Of a stretch of 64,000 bases of DNA, positions 10,391 to 22,100 are shown piece by piece; the first letter of the stretch is position 1, and every line of letters starts with the position of its first letter. Below the pieces are notes generated by a model, which had not been told where the DNA came from, searched no databases, and saw only the letters and a list, made by a program, of their open reading frames with translations. The stretch covers positions 707,759,389-707,823,388 of the forward strand of contig NC_064616.1 in the NCBI RefSeq assembly GCF_023898315.1. Reading direction: 5' to 3'. The stretch comes from Schistocerca nitens (lineage: Eukaryota > Arthropoda > Insecta > Orthoptera > Acrididae). Made by a program: the position numbers and the translations under genes.

Positions 10391-11410
10391 GTTTATTTAT
10401 TTATTCATTTATTTGCTACCCATCTGTAAGCACTAAAATTCCAGGCAATGATGTCTTTTGTGTACATACACACTTACATATACACTTAAATGATATACAT
10501 GGTGTAAAAGTTATTTTAGATCATTATTGTCTCTCAAGATATAAAATCGTCCAATATGGTGCACGTGATATATTCAATATATTTGCATATGTAAGTATAA
10601 TCTAAACGAAACTAACATAATATATTCAATATATTCGCATATGTAAGTATAATCTGAACGAAACTAACTTTATGGCAAAACTCCTCTATTGTATGAAATC
10701 CTTTTTCTCTAAGCCAGTACTGTGTGGCGTTTTTAAACACACTTTTTTGCATGTTGTTTACCTGTATTGGCAACATATTAATAGTTTTATGTGTATGTAG
10801 CTGTAGCTATCTTGCGTTTTCTGAAGTCTAGTATCTGTGACAACCATCTGCTATTTCTGAGGTATGTGTTATGTTGATGGAAAGATTGTCATGGTTTATG
10901 ATTGTGGTGAGTTTCTTTTGTGTGTATTAGACAACTTGATATAAAGACAAACATGAGTCTTGGTACTTTTAATTATTTGAAATATGATCTACAAGAATCA
11001 TTATTTTTTGCTCCACACATCAACCACATTGCCTTCTTTTACCATATGAGACCTATTTGACTCCAGAGGAATTCTCCTTAATGCAGTGCCATATGTCAAG
11101 TGAAAGTGGAAAAAGACATAGCATGCCTTGGGTAATGGCTTGTCATAGCACATGACGTTAGTATACCTAGCAAATATGCAGCATCATGATTAATATGCAA
11201 CTCATTGACTTGGAACCACTTACTGTCTGCTCTATATGATCCCCACATTCATGTTCTAATGCTCCTAAGTTTTCCCCAGCTGTAACAAAACTGGTATCAT
11301 TTGCATTGTGGTGGATTTACACAACATAATGCTAAGCAATTCATTTACATATATTATCAAGAGTAAAGGTCCCAACACAGAACATTGTGACACAACCTAT
11401 GTGATATGTA
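10391..11410 (-). mobile_element. Degraded LINE 3' part, head-to-head with the next LINE
   Basis: The minus-strand reading begins at about 11405 with VSQCSVLGPLLLIIYVNEL, the palm block preceding the catalytic motif of non-LTR reverse transcriptases. A decayed ANDTSFVTAG stands in place of FADDTS. Towards 10650 the C-terminal tail KEGNVVDVW, then NMLPIQV and FHTIEEF in shifted frames, matches LINE C-termini. The 3' end is ACAGATGGGTAGC followed by AAATAAATGAATAAATAAAT on the minus strand (10391-10430 in + coordinates). The tail resembles that of the + strand copy ending at 14174, so both are probably one family. Many stops and shifts are present. Confidence 0.65.
10568..10671. repeat. 52-bp tandem duplication
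   Basis: ATTCGCATATGTAAGTATAA and its neighbours repeat with a 52-bp period (first unit has ATTTGCATATGTAAGTATAA). Two units, about 95% alike, lie within the 3' part of the minus-strand LINE. Confidence 0.85.
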
Positions 11411-14174
11411 GTTTACTGAAAGAGCCACTGTAGTTGTCTGCAGGGATTTCAACATAAATCTTATGAATGAAAGTAGGCTAAAAAATCAATTCCTAAATCT
11501 ATTATGTAGTTTCAATCTGTTTCCACAGATACATGAACCCACAAGAATAACATATAATACAAACTGTCTTATAAATAATATATTTTCAAATGTAGAGTCC
11601 ACAGAAGGAGGAGTAACAAATACCGATTTGGGATTATCAGACCATAAAGCTCTTGTCCTCAAAATTCCTTCAATGCCACTACAAGAGAAAAAAGTGTACT
11701 TGATGTATAAAAGAAACCTTTCCACTGAACACTGTGTAGAATTTACAAATATCCTAACTAGTGAGTCCTGGACAGTAGTGCTGTCCCTAACAAATACGAA
11801 TGATACATATAAAACTTTTTCTTCAATTTTCATGGGATATTTTGAAATTTGCTTTCCAAAGAAGCTGTCAAGAATCACATCACATCACAATACAGAGCCA
11901 AATTCTAGGATCACAGTTGGCATCAAAACTTCTTGTGGAACTCTAAAGAGACTAAATTCAAAATTGAAGACATCTACAAATCCACAGTTCACAGAATATG
12001 TTAAGAATTCCAAGAGGGTATATCGAAAAGTAATTGCCAAGGCAAAATTTATGAGTAATGACAGTCTGATAACAAATCAAAAGCCGTATGGGGTATTGTG
12101 AAGGCTGAAACAGGAAAGAGTTGTGAAGACCAGGATATCATTCTCAAAAACACTGAAAATGTCAATATTAAAAAACAAGATTTGTCAAATTATATCAACA
12201 ATTATTTCATAAATGCAACAACTTCATTAAGCTTAAAATTCACATAGCAAGAGAAACCTGAATTTCCAAAAGCTGCTTGTGGCATGAGGATAGATCCAAC
12301 AGATGAACATGAAGTGTTCAAAATAATAAAAAGCTTGAAACCTAAAATGTTAGCAAGAGTAGATGAGGTGACTGTTTATATCATAACAATGACAGTTGCA
12401 CAAATTGCAAGGCCCTTGGCACACACAGCCAACTTATCATTTAGTGAAGGAGTGTTTCCAGAAAGGATGAATGTGTCAAAAGTGAAGCCATTATTGAAAA
12501 ACAGCAACAAGTATAAGGTAGAAAACTATCGGCTAATATCCTTCCTGACCGCATTTTTCAAAATAATAGAAAAATTAATGAAGCAACAAATATCTAATTG
12601 AGCATTAGTTACTAAATAGAAATCAGTATGATTTCCAGGCAGGCAAAAATACAGAAACAGCACTAATGCGATACACTGAGCAAATAATCAAAAAGCTAGA
12701 AAAATACAACTGTGTAGTAGGAATATATTTAGATTTCTCCAAGCATTCGACACTGTCAATCAAGGCATTCTTTTAGAAAAACTGGAAGCATTAGGTTTTC
12801 ATGTGACAGGGAAAAAAGTGGTTTGAGTAATACCTACAAAACAGAACATAGATTGTAGGACTGATGTCAGATTACTCCAACCACAAAATAAATTTGGTAT
12901 AAGATGCAAAAAAAGTGGAAATAGCAGTGTAACGCGGCAGTAATCTAGGTCCCTTATTGTTCCTTGTCTACATAAATGACTTTCACACCTCAGATGGAGC
13001 AGCAAATGCTATACTATTCACAGATGACACTAGTGTGATAATAGGTGAACCAAAGCAAATGCTGCAAACACCTACTGATCAAGTAGTAAAGAATGTCCAC
13101 ACTTGGTTTAATGCAAACTGGTTGACATTAAATGCAAATAAAACAAATTATATGCAGTTTGGGAAAATATGTCAAAATGTAAATTTTGATCTGTTGTGAT
13201 AAGCCCATAGACAGAGTGGCATCAACAAAATTGCTGGGGATTCACGTAGATGAAAGTCTTAATTTTGATTATCATGTAATGACACTTGGGCAGAAACTTA
13301 ACTCAGCTTGTTTTGCTCTTAGAATTGTTGCAAATGTTTGTTCTTCAGAAAGTGCCAGAGGGCATTTGTTGGATATTTTCAGTCTCTTGCAACATACAGA
13401 ATAACATTTTGGGGCTCCACCACTTGCCGTCTAAAACGAATCTTTCTGTTACAGTATATATATACAAAATATACAAATGTGTTTTATATATTAGGACGCA
13501 CCTTGCAGATTTTCAGACAAATGCCGACTTGCATAACTACAATACTCGAAATAGCACAGCACTCCATACTCAGCGAACAAAAAGAACACACACATAAAGG
13601 CATGTGAGCCATTTGGGTACAAAACTATACAACATGCTGCCAGCCAACATCAGAAAGTTAGAAGATGAAAACAGATTTAAAGTGGAATTTAAAGAATTTC
13701 TTCTTGAACAGTGGTTTTACTCAGTAGATGAGTATTAAGGCCAATAAATAATTCTGGTAATGTTTATATTAAGGCAAAACTGAAAACACTGTCTTACATC
13801 CCCTAAAGTTTCTGTTAATTTTTTTAAATCTGATGGACAGCTGTTGAGTGTGGCAAAATCTTTACTGAATTATTGCAGTGAATATAAGGGCTTCCTGTTT
13901 AGCGAAGACAAAAGTAAAGCCTCAGGGCAAACATACTATGCAGTTACAAAACTGTTAGTATACATGTACAAAAAGTTGTATTACTGGGTATTGTATAATC
14001 AAGTATTATTCTTAGTACATTTTCTTGTACAACTTTGTATGTATTATTCTTTGTATTACTTAATGTAAAATTTCGTATGATCCTTTTGCACAGATAATTT
14101 CCCATAAATTTACGTCTACTCCATATAATATTTATTGTCTACAGATGGATAAATAAATAAATAAAAAATAAATA
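11411..14174 (+). mobile_element. Degraded LINE: endonuclease end, reverse transcriptase, poly(AATA) tail
   Basis: It begins at about 11425 with VVVCRDFNINLMN, the end of the AP-endonuclease domain, where a GDFN motif has lost its Gly. HEPTRI and LGLSDHKALVLKI (the SDH motif of the endonuclease) follow. The reverse transcriptase parts appear in order: FPERMNVSKVKPLLK with VENYRLISFLTAFFKIIEKL near 12480-12590; the palm motif AILFTDDTSVIIGE near 13010; and WFNANWLTLNANKTNYMQFG near 13110. The C-terminus reads KLYNMLPANIRKLEDENRFK then LLEQWFYSVDEY near 13640-13735. The sequence ends in ACAGATGGATAAATAAATAA. The clade looks CR1/jockey-like. At least five stops or shifts break the ORF, so no active enzyme is made. 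Confidence 0.88.
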
Positions 14175-14219
14175 TCGAAGAGATTTGGTCACGTGTTGTT
14201 GAAGTATGCAATACGTTTT

Positions 14220-14645
14220 CTCTCACTCAGGTAGGATCAGGTTAGGGATAGTTCTGAGCCTCTAAAACCGTGGCAGCAAAGTTTTTCTGGCTGAAATCTA
14301 TAGCTGACAGAGTCAATAAACTTGCTGAGATCCACAAGGATAGCAATAACAGATAATCTCGATTTAGACGACGGTAATATAAATGGAACTACATTTTCGA
14401 CTTCTATTGCTATTGACAGACTAGACAGGTAGTCGTACTGTGATTCACTAAGAATATTATTTACATGCAGATGTTCACTGATTTCTAGCCGTTAGCGATA
14501 TTCCACTACTTTCGAAAGAATGGATACAAGAGAGATTTTGTTGTAATTATTATGACAAAACTGGTTACGTTTTTGTGCAGAAGAGTAACGACTGTCATTT
14601 GTAAGGATAAAGGCAAACAGCAAGTGACGAACATTCACTTAATAA
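14220..14645 (-). pseudogene. LINE reverse transcriptase fragment
   Basis: Minus-strand reading gives NNYNKISLVSILSKVVEYR (decayed NYRPISLLS..SKV.E) near 14500-14560. SESQYDYLSSLSIA and then ILVDLSKFIDSVSY near 14320 follow; these match the FLDLSKAFDSVSH block of non-LTR reverse transcriptases. The next segment CHGFRGSELSLT corresponds to the YGIRG.. block. The fragment stops before the catalytic Asp pair. Weaker similarity to the endonuclease-to-RT linker may extend it to about 15170, but I cannot delimit that part. Confidence 0.75.
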
Positions 14646-15399
14646 GATAACGTAGTGGATCTATTATATCCAGTTTTTTATCACAAAATTGGAAAGACTA
14701 ATTGTCTTCCGATTTTGAATACGGTAATTTAGTTTTGCTGTTGCAGTTGCAATAGCGCTTTCTTTTACCTCTTTGCATCTGAAGAGAGGAATTACATATG
14801 TTCAAAATTTTGTGGGAACGTGTTTCAATAATTTGAGTTATGGATGCCATATTTATGACTGTGTTCAGTTGCAGCACTGTCATTGATGAAGCCAGAATAT
14901 ATTACATAACTGAGATACCTCACTTGTCTTACTGAAATTTTTCTTCAGGGCTGTTTATATAGCTTCGCATAGGTCAATTATTATTCCGCTTAATATTTGT
15001 ATGGACATTGTTGTTGAAAAATCTAAATTTTTGTGACTACCACTTTCCGGGAATCGCAGTGTCGCTATCAGCTGTTGATCTGCTGAAATTATTCTGCTTA
15101 TACTTGTTATATGAGGAGTTAAAGCATAAATAGATAGTTCTATACATCCGCGTAAATTCACAAGTAATTCTGTTTGCCGTCGCGTTCACAGCCTAATTCG
15201 TGCAATAAATTAAAATGTGAAAACTGCCGTCGTTTGGGGAACCACTGCCAGGCCATTTAGAACGCCCTTTCTGTCTGTGGCAGTTTGTCAACTTTTTAAG
15301 AGCTAGTTACGAACACAATCCACAGATGACTTTCCTTTTTTGTTGGCTTCTAGCATACAAAATGAGTCTCCTATAATGTGAGTTAGTGTCCTGATATTA

Positions 15400-16035
15400 A
15401 ATAACCTTTCGACAGGGTAGCCGCTTTGCGTTGAAAGTTCCTTATGACAACAACAGATGGCGGGCCAGCAGCATGTTTAAACTGCGCGCGTTGGGCGCAT
15501 GAGTTTTGCGGCGATTTGTTGCATGCAGAGAACTTCGTATAGGTATCTGCACAGATAGACCGTTGCGCGTTAATCGGTCACATGATATGTAGATGATTTC
15601 TCGTTATTCAAATGGGCACGAAATTAAAGCTTGTCTTCTTCTAATTTTGGTGGTTGCTTTTGAAGCTCCTTATGAATCCTGAAAGCTTTCCTTAAAGATT
15701 AGTTTGTGAAATTGTTTCTCTTTCATGTTCGTAGACGCCCTCGACAGTTGTTTATGTCTGTCAATACTCTTTGATTTGCGTTCAAAAGGTGTGGTGACAA
15801 TGAAAGGTGGGAGCGAAGCAGACAGCAGAATGTACGTTTGTAGATGCGATGTGCTTCTGTCGGCGTACTGTATGTCTTGACTTTATGCCTGCTTAAGTAT
15901 TGTGTGTCAACTGCTTACATGTTCATTCAAATTTGGTGAGCGGAGTTTCTTGAATCAGTAGCGCGTCGCGATATGTAATACAAACAGCGTCATTGTGATT
16001 TGAGTTACGAAGTGTTATTGGACATTTGGTAAACG
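15400..16035 (+). promoter_or_regulatory. MINDY3 5' flank and 5'UTR region
   Basis: The 600 bp before the MINDY3 start codon are less AT-rich than the surroundings and contain several CG-bearing words (CTGCGCGCGTTGGGCGCATG near 15480, TTGCGCGTTAATCGG near 15565). This fits a promoter and 5'UTR without a clear TATA box. No transcription start can be fixed from sequence alone. ATG at 16036 is in AAACGATGG context, close to the insect start consensus. Confidence 0.45.
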
Positions 16036-16135
16036 ATGGCAGATTTTAGTGGCAACCAGGGAAACGAAATTAATGAGATAAAGAGATTGTTGTGGGGAAC
16101 AATTAAAGATGATGTATTTCGACGATGGGCCCAGG
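16036..16135 (+). CDS. MINDY3: MINDY3 exon 1 (coding part)
   Basis: Encodes residues 1-33 and the first base of Gly34. It ends CCCAG-G before donor GTACGT. The ATG is the first in frame with the conserved LLWGTIKDDVFRRWAQ. The following intron is only 78 nt and ends TTCTTTTGCAG. Confidence 0.93.
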
Positions 16136-19100
16136 GTACGTATACAAATTGTCGCCTTATATGTTATGGGATTGCTCATTCTTTCAGTTAGCATGTAGCA
16201 ACTTCTTTTGCAGGATTCTGTTTTAGTAGCGACGAACCTACGGCTCTTGTTCAAAATCATGGTGGACCCTGTGCAGTTATTGCACCAGTTCAGGCGTTCA
16301 TTTTGCGGAATATTATTACTGAACCAGTGGGAAACAACTGGCGCGAGGTAAGACTTTTTTATATTTTTCTTCACACGTTACGCATTAACTATATGTTGTG
16401 TTGGTTATAGCGGTGACGTTAGCAGCACGTGAGTTTTACAATTAATGTCACGTGTAAACTTTTGAATTGTTGATAGCAATATTTCAGGGATACAAATGTA
16501 ACGTCGAAAGTGTTATATTGTATGTGCAGGTATACCATAAGCAGTGTTGATAATGAAAGCTAGTTGTACACGTTCGACATTCTGGCACGTTCTTGGGTGG
16601 CTTTCATTCATGCACTTGCCTACATGTCCTGTTAGGTTTTCTTACGTCCTATAACTACAGTAAAATGTTGGTGGTGGTTCTTAGCATTGTGAAGTACTGA
16701 ACTTGTTAAGAGATATTCTTGTCCATCTTTCAGTTCTAAGGCTGTTGGCCTTTTATTTATTTATTTATTTATTTAAGAGAGAACGTGCACGTAAGAATAG
16801 AGTAAGTTTGTACACATTCGTGGCTTCCTCTTCCTGCAGTACTGTCCCCAAACTTACTTCAGGGGTTTGCATAATTGCAATCCTCAGAAATCCCAAAGGA
16901 ATCACTGATGAGTGTGGATGAATATAGAAAAACATTGTTTTTGTATCTTGGTTAAGTTGCATGTGAAATGCTCTTAAACTCTAAGTGAGACATACTAAAC
17001 CAACATTATTAATTAAGGTAGTTCTTGGTGCAGGGTAAAATAAGCGTTGAGTTAGTAATGCTGTTACCTTCTGGAAATGTGCTCACAGATGCGAAATAGG
17101 GATGAATCTACTGTGAAATGTGGTCTCCCATAACGCAGATAGTAGCCTACAACTAAAATCTGTTGGAGGCAGCGAAAAGTCTTAGATTTAGACTTTTATA
17201 ACATGAGTACCAATTACTGAAGTAGAATGTGTGTTTAATTGGTTATGAAATAACTTGGAATAGGTTTTGAGCTTGTATTAGATGAGGTGTAATTTGTGTT
17301 CTGCTAGATCCATAGGGAGGAAATGCTCCAACATGTAGAACATGCCAGAAAAGAATAATAATCTAGCTATAAATATTCACCAAGAAAAACAAATATGCTA
17401 ATACTCCTTTCATATTCCCAAGTGAAATACTCTTCATGGATGTGACATAAAAGGAAAATCAGAAACATATTTTTAGTTGAAGAGTAATAAATAGCCATAA
17501 AATGTTAGACACTGAGATGCATACGGTAATTCGTAGGGTATTGTATTGTTAATCATCAAACAGAAAAATAATTTTACAACATTTATTTACAACGATCACA
17601 CTAATGCATTGAATTTGTACACAAGTCAGATTAAAGTATATTGTTATTTTAAATTGAATGAAGTCTTTGTTTTTAAATATTTCTGGAATAATAATTACTT
17701 TTAAAATCGTAAATTTTATTCAAAATTACAATCTTAAAGATGTATCAGGGGGTACTTAAAATTGTTTACTTATAAACTGAGTGCTCTTATTGTGTATGTG
17801 AAACCTATCAAAAACATAAGTTTGGAAAGTCTGTGTCATTTAAGTTTAATCAACTTTTACAATAAAGTATAAGAATCTCAGAAGTTAATTCTGTCATTGT
17901 CTTATTGCAGGAAGTAAACAATGTTCAGAATGGTCCTTAACATTTCTACCATCACATTAACAGTGATAAGGGACACAACATTGTTTACTTGCATAGATAT
18001 TCAGTTACCTTATTAGCAACAACTTCTGAAGCACATTTGCTTTCAAGAACATATTTAGGATCTTTATGTGAATCATAGTTATCAACATAATCCTTGAATT
18101 TCTAAAAGTTGTTGCTGAAAAGCATTTTTCTAGCATGAACACTGTGCGTGTTACTACTTTTGGCAGCCGGGTGTTTGGCACTTACTGCTGTTTATATGCA
18201 CACATCCTAACAAAGTTACCATTAGTGAGAATCTAAAATTAGAGCTAGGTCTGCTATTTCTTCGTTCAGTGTGTAACTGTCAACTAACATGAATAAAGCA
18301 CTTCGTGTACCAGGTTTTACATGCAATAGCTCTTTCTCACTGACTGTCAGTAACCTATGTTTACAGACAAGATCTTCAATTATGTTATTAATAAAGTGTG
18401 AGAGAATGACTAAAGGAGATTAGTTTAGTTGTAAAGTATGAACATTGATTAAAGGAATCGGGTTTCTGTGCTGTGTAATTGCTTCATATTGGCTGTGATC
18501 TCTGCCTAACTATCCACATTGCTATGAAAATCCTGAGAGTACAATCTGTTTTGGGATTAGTTGATTACAGCAGACTGAAAATGGATTGCTTAACTAACCA
18601 TTATGAATAAAATATTAAGAAGCACAAGTGAATCGGGTCCAAAGGGCATGATCCCTACCCACTTGCATTGCAAAGTTAATATTGATTTAACATATTATAG
18701 ACATGTGAACATTGAATCAAGTGAATACTGTTCATAGCTATTAAATTTTCTCCAAAATGAAAACTGATGGATGAACTGTTTCAAAATCATGGGATTAATG
18801 GGTGGTTGTTTTTGGGCCATTCATTGCCAAGTAGTTTAGAGGGTCCCACATGGTTATCATTGACTTCAATGAATTTGTGAGCACCCACCCATGTTCCCAA
18901 TAAATGCTGGTAAAGTTTTATGATCCCCAGTTAATAGTCACAGATATACACCCCCTGAGTTTTTGGCAATTTCAGACATATCACTGGCAATGTTCTCGTG
19001 TGAGAAACAAACCATACCATTTTGTGCAGTTTTTGCTTTATCGTGAAATAAAAGTTTCAAGAGTAAGTTTCATGTGAATAATTTGGAGTGAGGTCATTAA

Positions 19101-22100
19101 AGAAATCGCCTGAAAAAAAAAATTAATATCTTGCGTCTTTTATATCCCTGGAAGTAATTGTGGGATAGACCTGAAACTTTGCATGTAGTAACTTGCCAGC
19201 AGCAAGGCCTTTGTATGTAAAATTTCACTGTACAACTAGTTATTAATAGTATGCAAATTGAGGGCAAAGTAGATTTTCGTGAAAACTCCAAAAATGGCTG
19301 TTTTTATTCCACTTTGACAACTTTTACGTTTTAAAATTGTTTTGTACTCCCGATGAGCAGGGAGTGAGCTCGTCGAACAATTTGAAAAAAAAATTAAAAG
19401 AAGTGAGTGGGTGTCTTGCAATTGTATTGCAGCCAGTTTTTCTGCTGTAAGACCCATAGAAACAAACTAGTTATAAATGTCAAAATTTAACTTTCATTGC
19501 CAAGGCACTGGACATCATTCCACTAAAACTGTTACACAACATCTGCAGCACATGTCCTATAAATTGCCTTTAAAGTGAAACTTCCTGGCAGATTAAAACT
19601 GTGTGCCCGACCGAGACTCGAACTCGGGACCTTTGCCTTTCGCGGGCAGGTGCTCTACCATCTGAGCTACCGAAGCACGACTCACGCCCGGTCCTCGCAG
19701 CTTTACTTCTGCCAGTCTCTCGTCTCCTACCTTCCAAACTTTACAGAAGCTCTCCTGCGAACCATGCAGAACTAGCACTCCTGAAAGAAAGGATACTGCG
19801 GAGACATGGCTTAGCCACAGCCTGGGGGATGTTTCCAGAATGAGATTTTCACTCTGCAGCGGACGAGATACTGGCAGAAGTAAAGCTGTGAGGACCGGGC
19901 GTGAGTCGTGCTTCGGTAGCTCAGATGGTAGAGCACCTGCCCGTGAAAGGCAAAGGTCCTGAGTTCGAGTCGTCGTCGGGCACACAGTTTTAATCTGCCA
20001 GGAAGTTTCATATCAGCGCACTCTCCGCCTTTAAAGTTTTACACCATTAACACAGTGTGTAAATTTTCCTGAAGTTCTTAACAGTATGATTAACATATTT
20101 GAAAGATGTTTCACATTAACAAGAATTTTGAATGTGTCTTTATTTGGTAAAGCTATTGATGTGCTTGTTTAATTTTGGTTTAAAATATATCATTTTGTGT
20201 TAGTGCTGTTTGTGGTTTGTGTTGAAAGGCTGTATAAATGTGTTGCTATGGCCCATGGTGGCCTAACCATTGCTAGTTTGTTTTGAAATGAGAACACCAG
20301 CATCCTATTCCCATAAGGACCACAAATGGTAACTGTGCAACAGCAGCTATGGGTGAGTTTTTTTCCCCCCTGTCGGATCCCAATCCCGATATAGGTTCTT
20401 TGCTATGGGATCCCAATCGTGATAGGGGTTTCTTTACTGTGGTATCCCAAGCCTGACATGGAAAGTCCAATAAGGGTTTCTTTACACAAGATTGCAAGTC
20501 CAATAAGGGATTTTCTCCACAGGGTTCCAAACGTGATTACACATTAGTGTCCCAGGCCAAAGCTATACGAGGTCTCATTTAGAATCCTGAGCTTAAGTTT
20601 GCTCCGAGCTACTTGGATTTTTAAAAGTTTCATTAATATGCTGTTGAATATTATGAGAGAAACTGTACTGCCAGCCAGGTAATGTCACTGATGGCACTTG
20701 GGAAGTTTAAAAAATGCAAGGAAATTATCCAAAATCTTGCATGGATCTCAGCTGTTGACAGTGCCTGTCTAGCAAGTCCAATGCTAGAATGGCACCTGAT
20801 ATTTTCAGCAGAAAGGAAAGTGCTCAAAGGATAAAAAAAAATTATTTTATTTATTCATCTTAATTATTGAGACCTGCAGAATGTCTCGTTGTCCAAAGGT
20901 GACTGGTGTTTTAACTTCATGAAGGAAAACATTTGTTGTCGTATAATCATGGTTTGGTTAAATGTTTTTCATAAATCAACACAATTGTGGTTTCCATCTC
21001 AAAGTCAGATGTTGGAACACAACTGGTGAACACATCACTGAAACTTCAGTTTTTAAACAAACAAGTTGTGTGCTAGATAATACAGAGTTTTTGTGAACAT
21101 CAACTTGGGACATAGGGCAAAGAACTGAAAACTGTCTATGCACTTTTTTGACAACTGTATATGTAATACGTACCAGAACATTTGACAAACCACTTGTTAT
21201 TTACATTATTATAGTTACATCCAGTTTTTACGTGAAGTATGAATTTGAATAAAAATGTATGTTTTCTTGTACAGAAAAATCGAAGAATTAAAACATAAAC
21301 AATGAATTTAAATAATGACAATTTTAGGTTGGAATATTTGAAATTGGGGAACCAAGGAATCTTTTTGTACATATTGATGTTGCTTGACTTTACATTAAAT
21401 AAAGCTGGTTTTTGCAAAGCTAACTAAATTTCCATAATAAAGTGTGTAACCATTGAACAATAAATTGTGGTCCTGAACAACTTAAATAAAATTTCATAAG
21501 TTTGCGTGACATTTAAGACCCTAACAGATTTAATAATATAAATTTTTAGTGTTTCAACATATATTTACTTCCAAAATTGTATCCCTGCCTATTCATCTCT
21601 CTTACAAAGTAATGGGATGATGAACTTCGAGAAATATTGTGTTTATGTGCTGTGTACACTCATAATGAATAGGAATGTCCATGTTCAGTACAGACATACA
21701 AGAAAATTAGTGTTTCTGTTTAATCTCAAATATACTGTATTCTTTAACAGATAATGTGTATTTTGCACTGTGGGAATTAAACATTATCAAATGATAAAAC
21801 AAAAAAGGTGGTATTGATGAAGGATGTAGTCAATGGGGAGAGGGAGGTGTTGCAGGGAGTCCGGACCCCCATATCACCTTAATGAAATTACATCTGACCT
21901 AGTTGCTGTGTATTGAAACTGAAAGGTATTTCGATTTTCAATCATGCAACGAAAAACTGGTGCGCACTGTGGTTTTCCAACAAGGCCCTCAATAGATTTA
22001 CATTGTCGATACTTTGTTAGCACTATCGGCTATTGCCCATCCATGCTTTAGCTGAGACCAACCACTGCACATTGTTGGCCTTAGTGGAGCTCAGTTCTTT

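Noticed and set aside
10391-14174. Single LINE with 5' inversion by twin priming
   Set aside because: Both halves end in their own outward 3' tail, which twin priming does not give.
16015-16374. 119-codon minus-strand ORF
   Set aside because: It is the shadow of MINDY3 exons 1 and 2.
19900-19980. tRNA-like cloverleaf with GTAGCTCAGATGGTAGAGCA
   Set aside because: The anticodon loop lacks U33, the acceptor stem is imperfect, and an inverted copy lies 200 bp away; it is part of a SINE, not a tRNA gene.
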